A stretch of DNA of 64,000 nucleotides from Aquimarina spinulae (GTDB lineage: Bacteria > Bacteroidota > Bacteroidia > Flavobacteriales > Flavobacteriaceae), in the NCBI RefSeq assembly GCF_943373825.1, contig NZ_CALSBP010000001.1, positions 558,001 to 622,000 on the forward strand. The letters run 5' to 3'. The notes below the pieces were generated by a model. It did no database searches and was not told the origin of the DNA. It worked only from the letters and a program-made list of their open reading frames with translations. Below, piece after piece: positions 36,834 through 45,675 of this stretch. The translations under genes were made by a program, and so were the position numbers. The stretch's first letter is position 1. Every line of letters starts with the position of its first letter.

Positions 36834-37694
36834 ATGGAAGTATTAGAAATCATATTGTTGATTTTGGCATATTCCCTAATTATCATTGCATTATTTTTGG
36901 AAATTATTTGCTATACAAAAAATATTGAAACGCTCGAAACAATATACTTTACGATTTCATTGCTTTTACTAATTGTTGCGCTAACGGTCACCTATTTTTT
37001 TAAACCTTTCGACCATTCTGACAATACTAATATTTTTATTTTATTGGCGATGATATTGGTTGCGCTTACTACCCCTTTGCATATTCTGGAAGAGAGACGT
37101 CATACCATAAAACCTATTTTTAAAAAGGTATTAATAGCCTTTTCTGGGGTGCTAGCCATACTTATTATTGCGGGTCATTTTATTAATATATTAAATATTT
37201 TGCAGTATGTAGTTGCACTATTTTTAGGGATTTCTGTTGTTTTATCTATGATTCTGATAAGAACAACCAAACCAAAAGTAAACATAGTACATCGTGAAAA
37301 AATGGAACGGTATATTGCTATTGCCGTCCTAGTTATGATTCCACTTTCTTTATTAACCAATTATGCCGTAGACCTAAATGGCATAAACACAAAAATAGGA
37401 TTTACACTTCCTTTGATTTTTATTGTACTTGCAGGAAGCAAATTATGGAGTGATATAGAACGCCTGTCTCTTTTTAAACCCAAAAACACGGTGAAAGAGC
37501 AAAACCTAATTAATTATTCCTTGACCAATAGAGAAAAGGAAATTGCTTTACTTCTTATTAAAGGAAATACATATAAGCATATATCAGAACAGCTATTTAT
37601 ATCAATTCCTACTGTAAAAACACATGTTTCTAATATTTACAGAAAATGTAAAATAAATAACAGAATAGAGCTTATTTCATTGTTATCTAATTGA
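36834..37694 (+). CDS. LuxR-type regulator with N-terminal membrane domain
   Basis: 286 residues. Residues 1-215 have about seven hydrophobic segments (for example ILLILAYSLIIIALFLEII, ILLAMILVALTTPLHIL). The C-terminus (about 225-286) is a LuxR/GerE helix-turn-helix (LTNREKEIALLLIKGNTYKHI, then IPTVKTHVSNIYRKC). It is a membrane-embedded one-component regulator with unknown signal. The outer-membrane barrel gene starts 148 bp downstream and may be a target. Confidence 0.85.
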   Translation: MEVLEIILLILAYSLIIIALFLEIICYTKNIETLETIYFTISLLLLIVALTVTYFFKPFDHSDNTNIFILLAMILVALTTPLHILEERRHTIKPIFKKVLIAFSGVLAILIIAGHFINILNILQYVVALFLGISVVLSMILIRTTKPKVNIVHREKMERYIAIAVLVMIPLSLLTNYAVDLNGINTKIGFTLPLIFIVLAGSKLWSDIERLSLFKPKNTVKEQNLINYSLTNREKEIALLLIKGNTYKHISEQLFISIPTVKTHVSNIYRKCKINNRIELISLLSN

Positions 37695-37841
37695 TTACAT
37701 TTGTTTTTCGTCTCTAATACGGGTATCATACTTTTGTATGATATTTAGAATAACCTGCTATTTAGTACAAATTCACTATTGTCGCAATATCGTTTGTTAT
37801 CCATTTTTGCGGTATTATTTTCATAAACATAATACCAAAAC

Positions 37842-39146
37842 ATGAGACAAATTTTTCTAATGACTTTCGTCCTGTTCTATTCATTTAATGTATTGGCACA
37901 AGGAGATATACCACCTACTACAGATAAAAAAAGATTAGATTTTGCCAAAACCTATTTTGAATTGGGCGGAAACTTGCTCCCATCATTTACAGGGAAACGA
38001 CTCTCGGGAAATGAACTTATTAGTTTTAAACACCCAGAAACTCTAAATACAACCTTATATTGGGGTGGCTTCCATTTCTGGGGGCATGCAGAATTCTACG
38101 TATCCTTTCCTTTAAAACAATTTAATCTTAAATCGAATGAAGAAACAGATGTAGAATTTACACAATATACCGTTACAGGCGCCCGGTTTTTGCCATGGGC
38201 ATATCGAGAAAATAGACTCAGACCTTATGTTGGTGTTGGTTGGTCTGCGTTAGATTTTAAACAGATTGTAAGACCAGATGAAGATCAGCCTAAACTTGAA
38301 AAAAACTTTACATGGACTGCCGATGCCGGAGTATTGTATGGATATAAAAACTTTACTGCCAGATTAGGAGTCAATTATTATCCTGATAACGTATGGAATT
38401 ATCCCATATCCAAAACGGAATTCCAAAAAATAAAAACCCCCAATTTTAGTTTACAACTAGGACTACTCTATGCTATGGATCTTACCAAAGATAATGGAGA
38501 CCCTACTATTAATAAAAGATGGAACAGTTATCCAGAAGTTTCACGTCTGGGTTTGAATGCTTCAAGTTTTGGTGATTTTTTTGCTGCCGTCGGACCCTCT
38601 GTTTCTTTTTCTCTTGCAACGTCTGAATATAACGATAGTGAGCACCCATACTTAAATAAAAAACAGGCATCTGATGGGTATTTTGATATTGCTTTGGGAT
38701 ATCAGTTTAATACTGCTAATATGTTTACCGCAGTATCGTTTAGAAATCCAAAATTTGAACAACAAGCATATGGAACCAGGCAAACTATTAAGAAAACTTC
38801 TATCGCATTAGAAACAGCCAAATTCTTAACCGATTATACTGGTTTTGCACCCTTTATCGGTTTAAATGTAGCTTATGATCATATCAAATATTCGGAAATT
38901 ACAGATGAGGGAAGCAAAAAACTAACATTTAGTAAAGTTGAACCAGGAGTCACTATTGGATGGGATATCGTTCCCGGAAAATCTGAAGAGTATTTAATTT
39001 TAAGAACAAATTTACGCTGGTATCCCTTCTCTTCATTCGAGGTAGATGGGAAAAAATTTAATTTTAATCAATTAGAATACAATTTGATACAACTTGTTTT
39101 TTATCCTGAACGATTTTTAAGATCTAAAAAAAATATTTTTAAGTAG
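37842..39146 (+). CDS. Outer-membrane beta-barrel-like protein of unknown function
   Basis: 434 residues with a signal peptide (MRQIFLMTFVLFYSFNVLAQ). The mature part is made of alternating polar/aromatic strands (FHFWGHAEFYVSFPL, LRPYVGVGWSALDF, YLILRTNLRWYPF) and ends near an aromatic/basic strand, which fits an outer-membrane barrel. No family was identified. It follows the membrane LuxR gene on the same strand but has its own 147-bp upstream region. Confidence 0.65.
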   Translation: MRQIFLMTFVLFYSFNVLAQGDIPPTTDKKRLDFAKTYFELGGNLLPSFTGKRLSGNELISFKHPETLNTTLYWGGFHFWGHAEFYVSFPLKQFNLKSNEETDVEFTQYTVTGARFLPWAYRENRLRPYVGVGWSALDFKQIVRPDEDQPKLEKNFTWTADAGVLYGYKNFTARLGVNYYPDNVWNYPISKTEFQKIKTPNFSLQLGLLYAMDLTKDNGDPTINKRWNSYPEVSRLGLNASSFGDFFAAVGPSVSFSLATSEYNDSEHPYLNKKQASDGYFDIALGYQFNTANMFTAVSFRNPKFEQQAYGTRQTIKKTSIALETAKFLTDYTGFAPFIGLNVAYDHIKYSEITDEGSKKLTFSKVEPGVTIGWDIVPGKSEEYLILRTNLRWYPFSSFEVDGKKFNFNQLEYNLIQLVFYPERFLRSKKNIFK

Positions 39147-39177
39147 TGTATTAAAATTTCCATGTCAGAATGTATAC

Positions 39178-39193
39178 TGACATAGGGTTGTCA
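39178..39193 (+). promoter_or_regulatory. Inverted-repeat operator TGACATAGGGTTGTCA upstream of the VOC gene
   Basis: TGACA and TGTCA arms flank TAGGGT. The identical 16 bp occur at 42238, and in both places a -7-like box (here TACTTTTA at 39205) lies at the same distance, 24 bp from the C of the first arm. An extra TGTCA half-site is at 39163. It is probably bound by one regulator that controls both loci. Confidence 0.7.
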
Positions 39194-39235
39194 TTCCTCT
39201 ACTTTACTTTTACTTCAAAATAAATAGAAGTAGAA

Positions 39236-39577
39236 ATGAAGAATAATAAAATCAACTTTATAGAATTACAAGCATTAGATTTAAATGAAATCAAAAAATT
39301 CTATGGCAACACTTTTGGTTGGACTTTTACAGATTATGGAGATCAGTATTGTGACTTCCACCAAGCGGGAATTGATGGAGGATTTGCCAAAGTAGAAAAA
39401 ATTAGTACAGGAGGTACTCTAGTCGTTTTATATCATAATGACTTATCACATGCTTTAGAAAATGTGCAAAAAAATGGTGGAAAAATATCTAAGGAAGTAT
39501 TTTCCTTTCCTGGAGGAAGTCGATTTGAATTTATTGACCCTAGCGGAAATAAACTAGCAGTTTGGACTGATAAGTAA
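39236..39577 (+). CDS. VOC (glyoxalase/bleomycin-resistance fold) protein
   Basis: 113 residues, about one VOC module: two beta-alpha-beta-beta-beta units with FYGNTFGWTFTDYG, a His in YCDFHQAG and the closing IDPSGNKLAVW. Metal-dependent isomerases or small-molecule-binding proteins of this size act as dimers. The substrate is unknown. It is followed 22 bp later by the azoreductase-like gene, and both probably come from the promoter with the 39178 operator, which suggests a chemical-stress response. Confidence 0.85.
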   Translation: MKNNKINFIELQALDLNEIKKFYGNTFGWTFTDYGDQYCDFHQAGIDGGFAKVEKISTGGTLVVLYHNDLSHALENVQKNGGKISKEVFSFPGGSRFEFIDPSGNKLAVWTDK

Positions 39578-39599
39578 ACATGATATAAAAAAATATACA

Positions 39600-40205
39600 A
39601 TGAAAAAAACATTAGTAGTAAGCTACGCGCCAAGAAAGGGATCTTATACAAAGCAATTGGTGGATGAATTTATTAAACTAGCCGATGGTAAAACAGAAAT
39701 TACATTTTTAGATTTAGTAGCTTCACCACCAGATTTATTGCTTGATGATAATCTAAATTTAATCCTTTATGGAGGGCAACCAGAATATACAGCTGAAGAA
39801 AAGAAAAGACTTTCTAATCATTTTCAATTAATCCAACAGGTATTAGATGCAGATCATATTGTATTGGCTTCTCCTATGTATAATTTCTCTTTACCAGCTA
39901 CAGTAAAAGCCTGGGTAGATACTGTAGTAGTTACTGATAAAACATTTGAAATTACCGAAGATGGTAGTTTTAAAGGGCTTTGTGAAGGAAAAAAAGCATT
40001 AATATTAGCAGTGGCTGGGGGAGATTACTCAGAAGAAACAGTCCAGGAATATTTTTCTCCAACTATTAAAAGGAATTTTGAATTTATCGGGATTCCTTCT
40101 GAGCAAATTTCTGCTTTTGGAGTAGCTCAATATCCAGAAAAAGTAGATGCCATTATTTCAAACGCAAAAGTTGAAATTTCGAAAGTAGTAGAGCAGTGGT
40201 ATTAA
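39600..40205 (+). CDS. FMN-dependent NAD(P)H oxidoreductase (azoreductase/AcpD-like flavodoxin fold)
   Basis: 201 residues. The N-terminal strand-loop LVVSYAPRKGSYTKQLVDEF binds the FMN phosphate, and ASPMYNFSLPATVKAWVDTVV is the typical second flavin loop of FMN-dependent NADH azoreductases. ALILAVAGGDYSEE fits the third. It reduces quinones or azo compounds and probably protects from electrophiles together with the VOC protein gene 22 bp upstream. It is followed by a strong hairpin at the M16 start. Confidence 0.87.
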   Translation: MKKTLVVSYAPRKGSYTKQLVDEFIKLADGKTEITFLDLVASPPDLLLDDNLNLILYGGQPEYTAEEKKRLSNHFQLIQQVLDADHIVLASPMYNFSLPATVKAWVDTVVVTDKTFEITEDGSFKGLCEGKKALILAVAGGDYSEETVQEYFSPTIKRNFEFIGIPSEQISAFGVAQYPEKVDAIISNAKVEISKVVEQWY

Positions 40206-40226
40206 ACCACTATCTGGCTTAGTGTA

Positions 40227-40272
40227 ACATAATTGAAAGTTTTTAATCTATATATAAAACTTTCAATTATGT
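40227..40272 (+). promoter_or_regulatory. Perfect 17-bp hairpin that includes the M16 start codon
   Basis: ACATAATTGAAAGTTTT (40227-40243) is exactly complementary to AAAACTTTCAATTATGT (40256-40272), with a 12-nt loop. The ATG at 40269 is in the 3' arm. There is no T run after it, so termination alone does not explain it. Confidence 0.75.
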
Positions 40273-41606
40273 CAAGAAAACAATCCAAAGCATTTTTTTG
40301 TGCATTGCTTTTTCATATTGTGACTGCCTTAAGTTCATATGGTCAGACAGATACACTGTTATTAAACTACGAACAGTATACATTAAAAAACGGGCTTGAT
40401 GTTGTATTACAACCCGATTCTAATGTCGAAGATGTTTCTGTAGAATTTTGGCTTCGCAAGGGAATTAGTATGGATAGACCCAATCAGTATGGTTTTGCTC
40501 ATTTTTTTGAACATGTGATGCCTTTTGGTATAATGGATAGCCTTAAACGTGCGCAATTGAAAACCTATCGAACAGGGAGCAATGCTCAGGTTAAGAAGGA
40601 TTATACTCGTTTTTATGTAAAAGTAAAGCCAAAAGGCTTAGGCCTTGCTTTAGCAATGACAGCTGGACGATTAAAAGCAGGCACAGGTCGTATTACAGAA
40701 AAACGAGTAGAATTTCAAAGAAAAAGAGTACTGTCTGAAATTGATAGAAATGCCAGAAACCCACAATGGAGCGCACCAGGAGGAATGGCGATTTATACAG
40801 GTACCTTTGGTAAAAACCATCCTTATGGTAGTAGTGGGTATGGGTTAATCGAAAATAACAAGAACTTCAAATTAAAAGAATTTAAAGAACGATATAACAA
40901 AATTGTATATGCAGATAACACAGTGCTCTTTCTGGTAGGTAATTTTGATGTAGAAGATGCTAAAAAACAAATAGAGACATATTTCAGGAGCCTTCCTTCA
41001 AAAGAAAAAGATCATAAGATCATTAAACCCACAAAGCATGTAGAAGCCAATATAACAATGAAAGCTCCTCATCCCAAAGACACTATACAAACAATGGTGT
41101 TTTCCTGGGCAGTACCCAAATGGGGATCTCGTGATGATGGTACTTTAAAACTTATAGCGAGCATACTCGATATTCGACTTAAAGACAAAAGTCGTTTTCC
41201 AAAATCATTTATAAAAAATACGGTTTCTACAGATATGTATGAGTTTGCAGGACAGTTTGCAATACGTACTACTTTTACTTCTGTAAAAGATAGCACACAA
41301 ATAGAACACCTTGTTTTGGATAAAGTAAACGAATTTATAGAAACTGGAGTTATAGAAGCAGAACTAATAAATGCCAAGCAAGGTGAAATTAGTGACATAA
41401 AAGAAATGCAACAACGACTAGGTTTTCAATGGAGTAGGACAGAACTGTTGGGAGAAAGCTTTTTGTTTACAGAAGACCCAGGATTTTATGTTAAGAGACT
41501 CGAAGAGCAATTACAACTAACCAGGGAGGATGTGAAAAAAGGAGCAGAAAAATGGCTAAAGCGAAAACCGTTTAGAGTATTATTTGTTTCAGACAAAAAG
41601 GAATAA
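40269..41606 (+). CDS. M16 family zinc metallopeptidase, exported
   Basis: About 445 residues from the ATG at 40269, which gives the signal peptide (MSRKQSKAFFCALLFHIVTALSSYGQ); an upstream TTG at 40233 is unlikely. The inverted zinc motif is H78-F-F-E81-H82, and the third ligand E157 (VLSEIDR) lies 75 residues later, exactly the M16 spacing. A second, non-catalytic M16 half (about 230-430) follows. It is a single-length processing-protease-like enzyme in the periplasm. Translation may be restrained by the hairpin that holds its start codon. Confidence 0.9.
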   Translation: MSRKQSKAFFCALLFHIVTALSSYGQTDTLLLNYEQYTLKNGLDVVLQPDSNVEDVSVEFWLRKGISMDRPNQYGFAHFFEHVMPFGIMDSLKRAQLKTYRTGSNAQVKKDYTRFYVKVKPKGLGLALAMTAGRLKAGTGRITEKRVEFQRKRVLSEIDRNARNPQWSAPGGMAIYTGTFGKNHPYGSSGYGLIENNKNFKLKEFKERYNKIVYADNTVLFLVGNFDVEDAKKQIETYFRSLPSKEKDHKIIKPTKHVEANITMKAPHPKDTIQTMVFSWAVPKWGSRDDGTLKLIASILDIRLKDKSRFPKSFIKNTVSTDMYEFAGQFAIRTTFTSVKDSTQIEHLVLDKVNEFIETGVIEAELINAKQGEISDIKEMQQRLGFQWSRTELLGESFLFTEDPGFYVKRLEEQLQLTREDVKKGAEKWLKRKPFRVLFVSDKKE

Positions 41607-41658
41607 GTACTTTTTATGAATTCGATAGCATCTTGTTTCAGTATTTTAGCGGTGTAGT

Positions 41659-42213
41659 ATGTACAATACAAAAGAAATGCTAATACAAAACTATCAACCC
41701 GGTTGGATTCATGATTTTAATAGTATTAAAGAAGTGATTAAAGAGGCGCTTCGGAATACAGAAATTACTATCGAACATGTTGGCAGTACTGCAGTTAAAG
41801 ACTTAGCGGCAAAACCTATTATTGATATCGATATTGTCTACGGTAAAAACGTGGCTTTTGAAACAATACAAAGAGGATTAGAAGAACTGGGGTATTATCA
41901 CAATGGAGATCAGGGAATAAAAGAAAGAGAAGCTTTTAAGCGAAAAAAAACAGATACCAAGCATACCATATTAGATTTTATCACACATCACCTTTATGTT
42001 TGTCCGCTTCATAGTAAAGAATTACAAAGACATTTAATGTTCAGGGATTATTTGATAAAGAATGCAAACGAAAGAGAAGCATACCAAAAAATTAAACTCG
42101 AAATAGCCAAAAAAGCAAACCAAGATCAAAAAGTATATGCCAAATTGAAGGAGACTATGGCAAAGGAGTTTATTGAATCTGTTCTTAAAAAAGCTAGAGA
42201 AGAGAATACATAA
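41659..42213 (+). CDS. GrpB/UPF0157 nucleotidyltransferase-like protein
   Basis: 184 residues. The signature IEHVGSTAVKDLAAKPIIDIDIV is that of the GrpB family, a nucleotidyltransferase-fold domain with the GS and DxD residues. The His-rich HHLYVCPLHSKE also fits. Its substrate has not been established. The gene begins 52 bp after the M16 gene and ends 24 bp before the shared operator of the GyrI-like gene. Confidence 0.85.
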   Translation: MYNTKEMLIQNYQPGWIHDFNSIKEVIKEALRNTEITIEHVGSTAVKDLAAKPIIDIDIVYGKNVAFETIQRGLEELGYYHNGDQGIKEREAFKRKKTDTKHTILDFITHHLYVCPLHSKELQRHLMFRDYLIKNANEREAYQKIKLEIAKKANQDQKVYAKLKETMAKEFIESVLKKAREENT

Positions 42214-42237
42214 AATACGATAATATATAAATACTGT

Positions 42238-42253
42238 TGACATAGGGTTGTCA
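42238..42253 (+). promoter_or_regulatory. Second copy of the TGACATAGGGTTGTCA operator, before the GyrI-like gene
   Basis: Identical to the site at 39178. The -7-like box TATTTTTG (42265-42272) fits TAnnTTTG exactly and has the same 24-bp offset. The TTG of the right arm lies near the -33 position, so the bound protein would contact or cover the promoter. Confidence 0.75.
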
Positions 42254-42341
42254 TCATTGTATTTTATTTTTGTTTTATACGATTAGAAAACTGTTGGTTA
42301 CGGTTAGTTTAATTTGTAAATCGTATACTAAAAGAGAGTAC

Positions 42342-42977
42342 ATGATGAAGCACGAATGGAGAAAAAAAGAAAAAGGAGTGTATATACCCAAAAACACCCC
42401 CGAAATTATTAAAATTCCCGAATATAATTTTCTTACTATCGAGGGAGAAGGCAATCCTAATAATGAATTCTTTTCAGAGTATATTGGTATACTGTATGCG
42501 ATTTCATACGCGATAAAAATGGGATTAAAAAAACAAGAAACTATACCCAAAGGATATTTTGATTATACAGTTTATCCGTTAGAAGGGATTTGGGATATTA
42601 ATGAAGCAGCAAAGGTTACATACAAAGGTACTATTGATAAAGATGACCTGGTTTTTAAATTAATGATCAGGCAACCCAACTTTGTTGATGATGAATTAGC
42701 GAAATACATGATTGATCAAACCAAAAAAAAGAAACCTCATGTATTATTAGAAAAAGTAAGATTTGAGAAGATAACAGAAGGCAAGTGTATACAAATGATG
42801 CATTTGGGAAGTTATGACAATGAACCTGAAAGTTTTAAGGTGATGGAAGAATTTGCTGAAAAAGAACATCTCTACAGACCTTCTAAAGTACATAGAGAAA
42901 TTTACCTATCTGATTTTAGAAAAGTACCCGCCGAAAAGTTAAAAACAGTTTTACGGTTTAAAGTAGTTTCAAAGTAA
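42342..42977 (+). CDS. GyrI-like small-molecule-binding protein
   Basis: About 211 residues. The track opens at a TTG inside the promoter box; the ATG at 42342 with AAAGAGAG upstream is the better start (MMKHEWRKKEKGVYIPK). The fold matches GyrI/AraC-effector-binding proteins (LTIEGEGNPNNEFFSEYIG, then GKCIQMMHLGSY). Such stand-alone domains bind small molecules or inhibit proteins. It shares an operator with the VOC/azoreductase pair, so it is probably part of the same stress regulon. Confidence 0.85.
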   Translation: MMKHEWRKKEKGVYIPKNTPEIIKIPEYNFLTIEGEGNPNNEFFSEYIGILYAISYAIKMGLKKQETIPKGYFDYTVYPLEGIWDINEAAKVTYKGTIDKDDLVFKLMIRQPNFVDDELAKYMIDQTKKKKPHVLLEKVRFEKITEGKCIQMMHLGSYDNEPESFKVMEEFAEKEHLYRPSKVHREIYLSDFRKVPAEKLKTVLRFKVVSK

Positions 42978-43029
42978 TTTATATAGAACACAAAGTATCA
43001 CTTTCAAAATTAAAAAGCTTAGAGATTCA

Positions 43030-43797
43030 TTATGGAGTTATAATATAATTTACTTTATCAACTCCTGTGTTTCCGGTAACTGGGTGATAGGCATATACGA
43101 CAAGCTCATAACTTCCTGTAGTGTCTATATTGATTGTACCTTCAAACAGGTTGGGTGAATTGACCATAAGATCTATTTCATCAATTTTGGCACCGTCTTT
43201 TTTTAGGATTCCTTTTACTTCTATTAGATTGGCATCCCAAAGGCCACCATCACTAATAGTACAACCACACATCATTACAATATTAGATTGCACGGCAATA
43301 CTTTTTTTGTCAAGAGTTTTTAATGAGATAAACTGATGTGTTCTTGGCGCCAAAATATCAACTACAAAACCTGGAATCTCGATTACAATTCCGTCTCCCA
43401 AAATATCTTTTCCAGGAATTATCCATAACGCTGTTGATGCGTTTACTGTAGCTTGCTTTTTATTTACAGGAGCAAATACCTCTATGGTTACAAAAACAGG
43501 TTCCGATATATCTAATTCTGCTAGAAATCCCGAGGTCTTATTGTCTGTAATCCTTACATTTCGTTTTCGCGGTGTTTTCATGATCAGGGTTGTATTTCCT
43601 GTACCACCACTGGTTTTACCTTGTGAAAGAATTTCACCTGTAAGCTGATTACGTATAATGATATAAGCACCCCCAATAGAGTTACCTATAAATTTTGCAT
43701 CTTTTGCTTTTGCTCTTACCATGACTTTGGTAGGGGTAGCAAATGCAGTATAACTAAAAAGGGTTACTAAAACGGCCAATATTGTTTTTTGGATCAT
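43030..43797 (-). CDS. Exported protein of unknown function
   Basis: About 255 residues, start at 43797 (MIQKTILAVLVTLFSYTAFA), a signal peptide; two codons upstream another ATG exists. The mature part is all-beta, with an Ig-like end (GSYELVVYAYHPVTGNTGVDKVNYIIT) and an MMCGC stretch that could bind metal. No family was recognised. It is a single leftward gene between two rightward genes. Confidence 0.6.
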   Translation of the reverse strand: MIQKTILAVLVTLFSYTAFATPTKVMVRAKAKDAKFIGNSIGGAYIIIRNQLTGEILSQGKTSGGTGNTTLIMKTPRKRNVRITDNKTSGFLAELDISEPVFVTIEVFAPVNKKQATVNASTALWIIPGKDILGDGIVIEIPGFVVDILAPRTHQFISLKTLDKKSIAVQSNIVMMCGCTISDGGLWDANLIEVKGILKKDGAKIDEIDLMVNSPNLFEGTINIDTTGSYELVVYAYHPVTGNTGVDKVNYIITP

Positions 43798-43977
43798 GAT
43801 CATTTGTATTTTGTAGTGAATGCGGGTATGGTTTCTTATAGCTGATCAAAAATAATAAAGATTATAGCAAAGCAATATGTGTAACGGCTATAAAAATATC
43901 TTAAACTTATCTTTCTTTTATCATAAGTGTAATTATTGCATCAGGCACTTTTTTGAAGCGTAGCATATAAAAAAAGT

Positions 43978-44010
43978 GTTTCGACAGGTCTGCTCTGAGC
44001 TTGTCAAAAC
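43978..44010. repeat. Imperfect inverted repeat, possibly a dispersed intergenic element
   Basis: GTTTCGACAGG pairs with CTTGTCAAAAC over 11 bp with two wobble positions and an 11-nt loop. The sequence (TCGACAGGtctgctctgagc) resembles the CTCAG/TCGACA-type elements scattered between genes in Flavobacteria. The rest of the 292-bp gap (43804-44095) shows no gene. Confidence 0.5.
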
Positions 44011-44095
44011 GCTATGTCACAGTATATTTCGAGATGCTATTGTAACAAAACCTGTTATGGATCGTCGACACTAATACATCAAAAAACGTATCGTA

Positions 44096-44800
44096 ATGAA
44101 TTCAAATCAAAAAACAGGAAGAATTGCAGGATTAATATTTCTTATCATCATAGCCGCTGGCATGTTTGCAGAATTTTTTGTTCGCCAAAAGATTTTTGTA
44201 ACCGATGATCCTGCTGCGACTGCAGCTAATATCGCTAATAATGGGTGGTTATATCGACTAGGAATTGTTAGTGATTTGGTGATGATTCTTGCATTTTTCT
44301 TCTATCCATTAGTTTTAGATAGAGTGTTTAAGCATGTTAATAAAGAGCTATCCAGACTTATGGTGTCGTCGGTTATGATCTCTGTGGCGATATTATGTGT
44401 TACAATGCTTGCAATGATAGCACCTTTGTTACTAACTAGTGGAGCTGATTATATGGTAGGATTTACTACCGATCAGATAAACGGTTTGGTTACGTTCTTT
44501 CTAAAACTACATACCAATGGTTATGTTATTTCACAGATATTTTATGGGTTGTATTTGTTTCCACTTGGATATATGATTTTTAAATCTGGTCTTGCTCCAA
44601 AGATTATTGGGGTGTTGTTGATACTTGGATGTATTGGTGATCAGATCGATGTGATCAGATATTTCCTTTTCCCGGATAGCGAGTCGGTAGTATTACAAAA
44701 CATAACTATACCTGCAGACCTGGGAGAGATGTCATTATGCTTATGGTTATTGATTATGGGACTGCGAAATAAGAAAGTAGAAACAGAAAGTGTTGCTTAA
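44096..44800 (+). CDS. DUF4386 family membrane protein
   Basis: 234 residues with six hydrophobic segments (GLIFLIIIAAGMFAEFFV, ILAFFFYPLVLDRVF, VSVAILCVTMLAMIAPLLL and others). NGYVISQIFYGLYLFPLGYMIFKS is the DUF4386 motif. The function is unknown. It starts 43 bp after a stretch with a short open frame that is a shadow of this region. Monocistronic. Confidence 0.82.
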   Translation: MNSNQKTGRIAGLIFLIIIAAGMFAEFFVRQKIFVTDDPAATAANIANNGWLYRLGIVSDLVMILAFFFYPLVLDRVFKHVNKELSRLMVSSVMISVAILCVTMLAMIAPLLLTSGADYMVGFTTDQINGLVTFFLKLHTNGYVISQIFYGLYLFPLGYMIFKSGLAPKIIGVLLILGCIGDQIDVIRYFLFPDSESVVLQNITIPADLGEMSLCLWLLIMGLRNKKVETESVA

Positions 44801-44869
44801 TTGCCGCAGATGTTAAAAGGCATTGTTGCCAAAAATTATTCTAACTAAATGAGTATGTAGTAAAGAGTG

Positions 44870-45280
44870 CTACGTAGAAGTTAGTTTAGATGCTGTTTTT
44901 AATTCAATATTTATTAGTACAATTAAAATAATGATTTCTACTATAATATATCCCCAACCAAAAGCAGTTATTTTCTGGTAATGTTGAAATGCTACACCTA
45001 TTGAAATAAAGCAATATATAAGATTCATCAAAGCAATAGCAGTTAAGAAATATCTCTGGTTTTTCTTAACCTTTAGATAGCAATACAAATCATAGAGTGC
45101 AAAAATACAAGGAAAAAAAGCAAGAATGTAAAGTGCTTTTGCAGGGATCCCGAAAATGCTTTCGAGTTTTACCAAAACAACTCCTAATAAAAAAGCAGAA
45201 AGTAGTGCTCCTAAACCATCGATTAGAAAAAGCCGTTTAGGATGCACGACCATTTTATTGATAACCTGTCGAAAAACCAT
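44870..45280 (-). CDS. Small four-helix membrane protein
   Basis: 136 residues with four hydrophobic helices (LIDGLGALLSAFLLGVVLVK, ALYILAFFPCIFALYDLYCYL, ALMNLIYCFISIGVAF, YIIVEIIILIVLINIEL). An N-terminal VVHPKRLFLIDG is a recurrent motif of small Bacteroidota membrane proteins. No function can be assigned. It converges with the DUF4386 gene. Confidence 0.6.
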   Translation of the reverse strand: MVFRQVINKMVVHPKRLFLIDGLGALLSAFLLGVVLVKLESIFGIPAKALYILAFFPCIFALYDLYCYLKVKKNQRYFLTAIALMNLIYCFISIGVAFQHYQKITAFGWGYIIVEIIILIVLINIELKTASKLTST

Positions 45281-45459
45281 AGTTTTCTTGTCGTATTTAG
45301 ATTAGATGCCAATGTATAAGGTGTAACCTGTTTATACAAGTATACAAAGAAATAATATATAGAATAAAATCTACTTGATAATTGTCAACAAGTACTATTA
45401 TACTATTACATTCATTAGGTTTTCTGTTTTGTTTTTGTGAATGAAGAAATGGTGTAGAT

Positions 45460-45675
45460 TTAATGATGTGTTTGTTTTCGATTAAAATATCGCCTTAGTA
45501 CATAATTCCTTAAAATGCTTAAAACAGTTAAGTAAATAGTTAAGATTATATTTTTACCAGAATTGTTTTCTATGCCCAATATTGGAAATATGATATGCAG
45601 TGAAATCATGGTGATAAAAAAACCAATACTTACATTAGCTAGACTTTCTATAAAAGATTGTTTTTTAGTTTGCAT
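45460..45675 (-). CDS. DUF7220-like small membrane protein
   Basis: 71 residues, two membrane helices. The pattern QSFIESLANVSIGFFITM, then SILRNYVLRRYFNRK, is that of DUF7220, a family also seen in phages and plasmids. It overlaps the metallophosphoesterase frame by 11 bp, so translation is probably coupled. Confidence 0.6.
   Translation of the reverse strand: MQTKKQSFIESLANVSIGFFITMISLHIIFPILGIENNSGKNIILTIYLTVLSILRNYVLRRYFNRKQTHH

Noticed and set aside
44014-44208. Open frame of 64 codons before the DUF4386 gene
   Set aside because: It overlaps the DUF4386 gene in another frame, has an unusual composition (many Cys, Arg, His) and no start signal.
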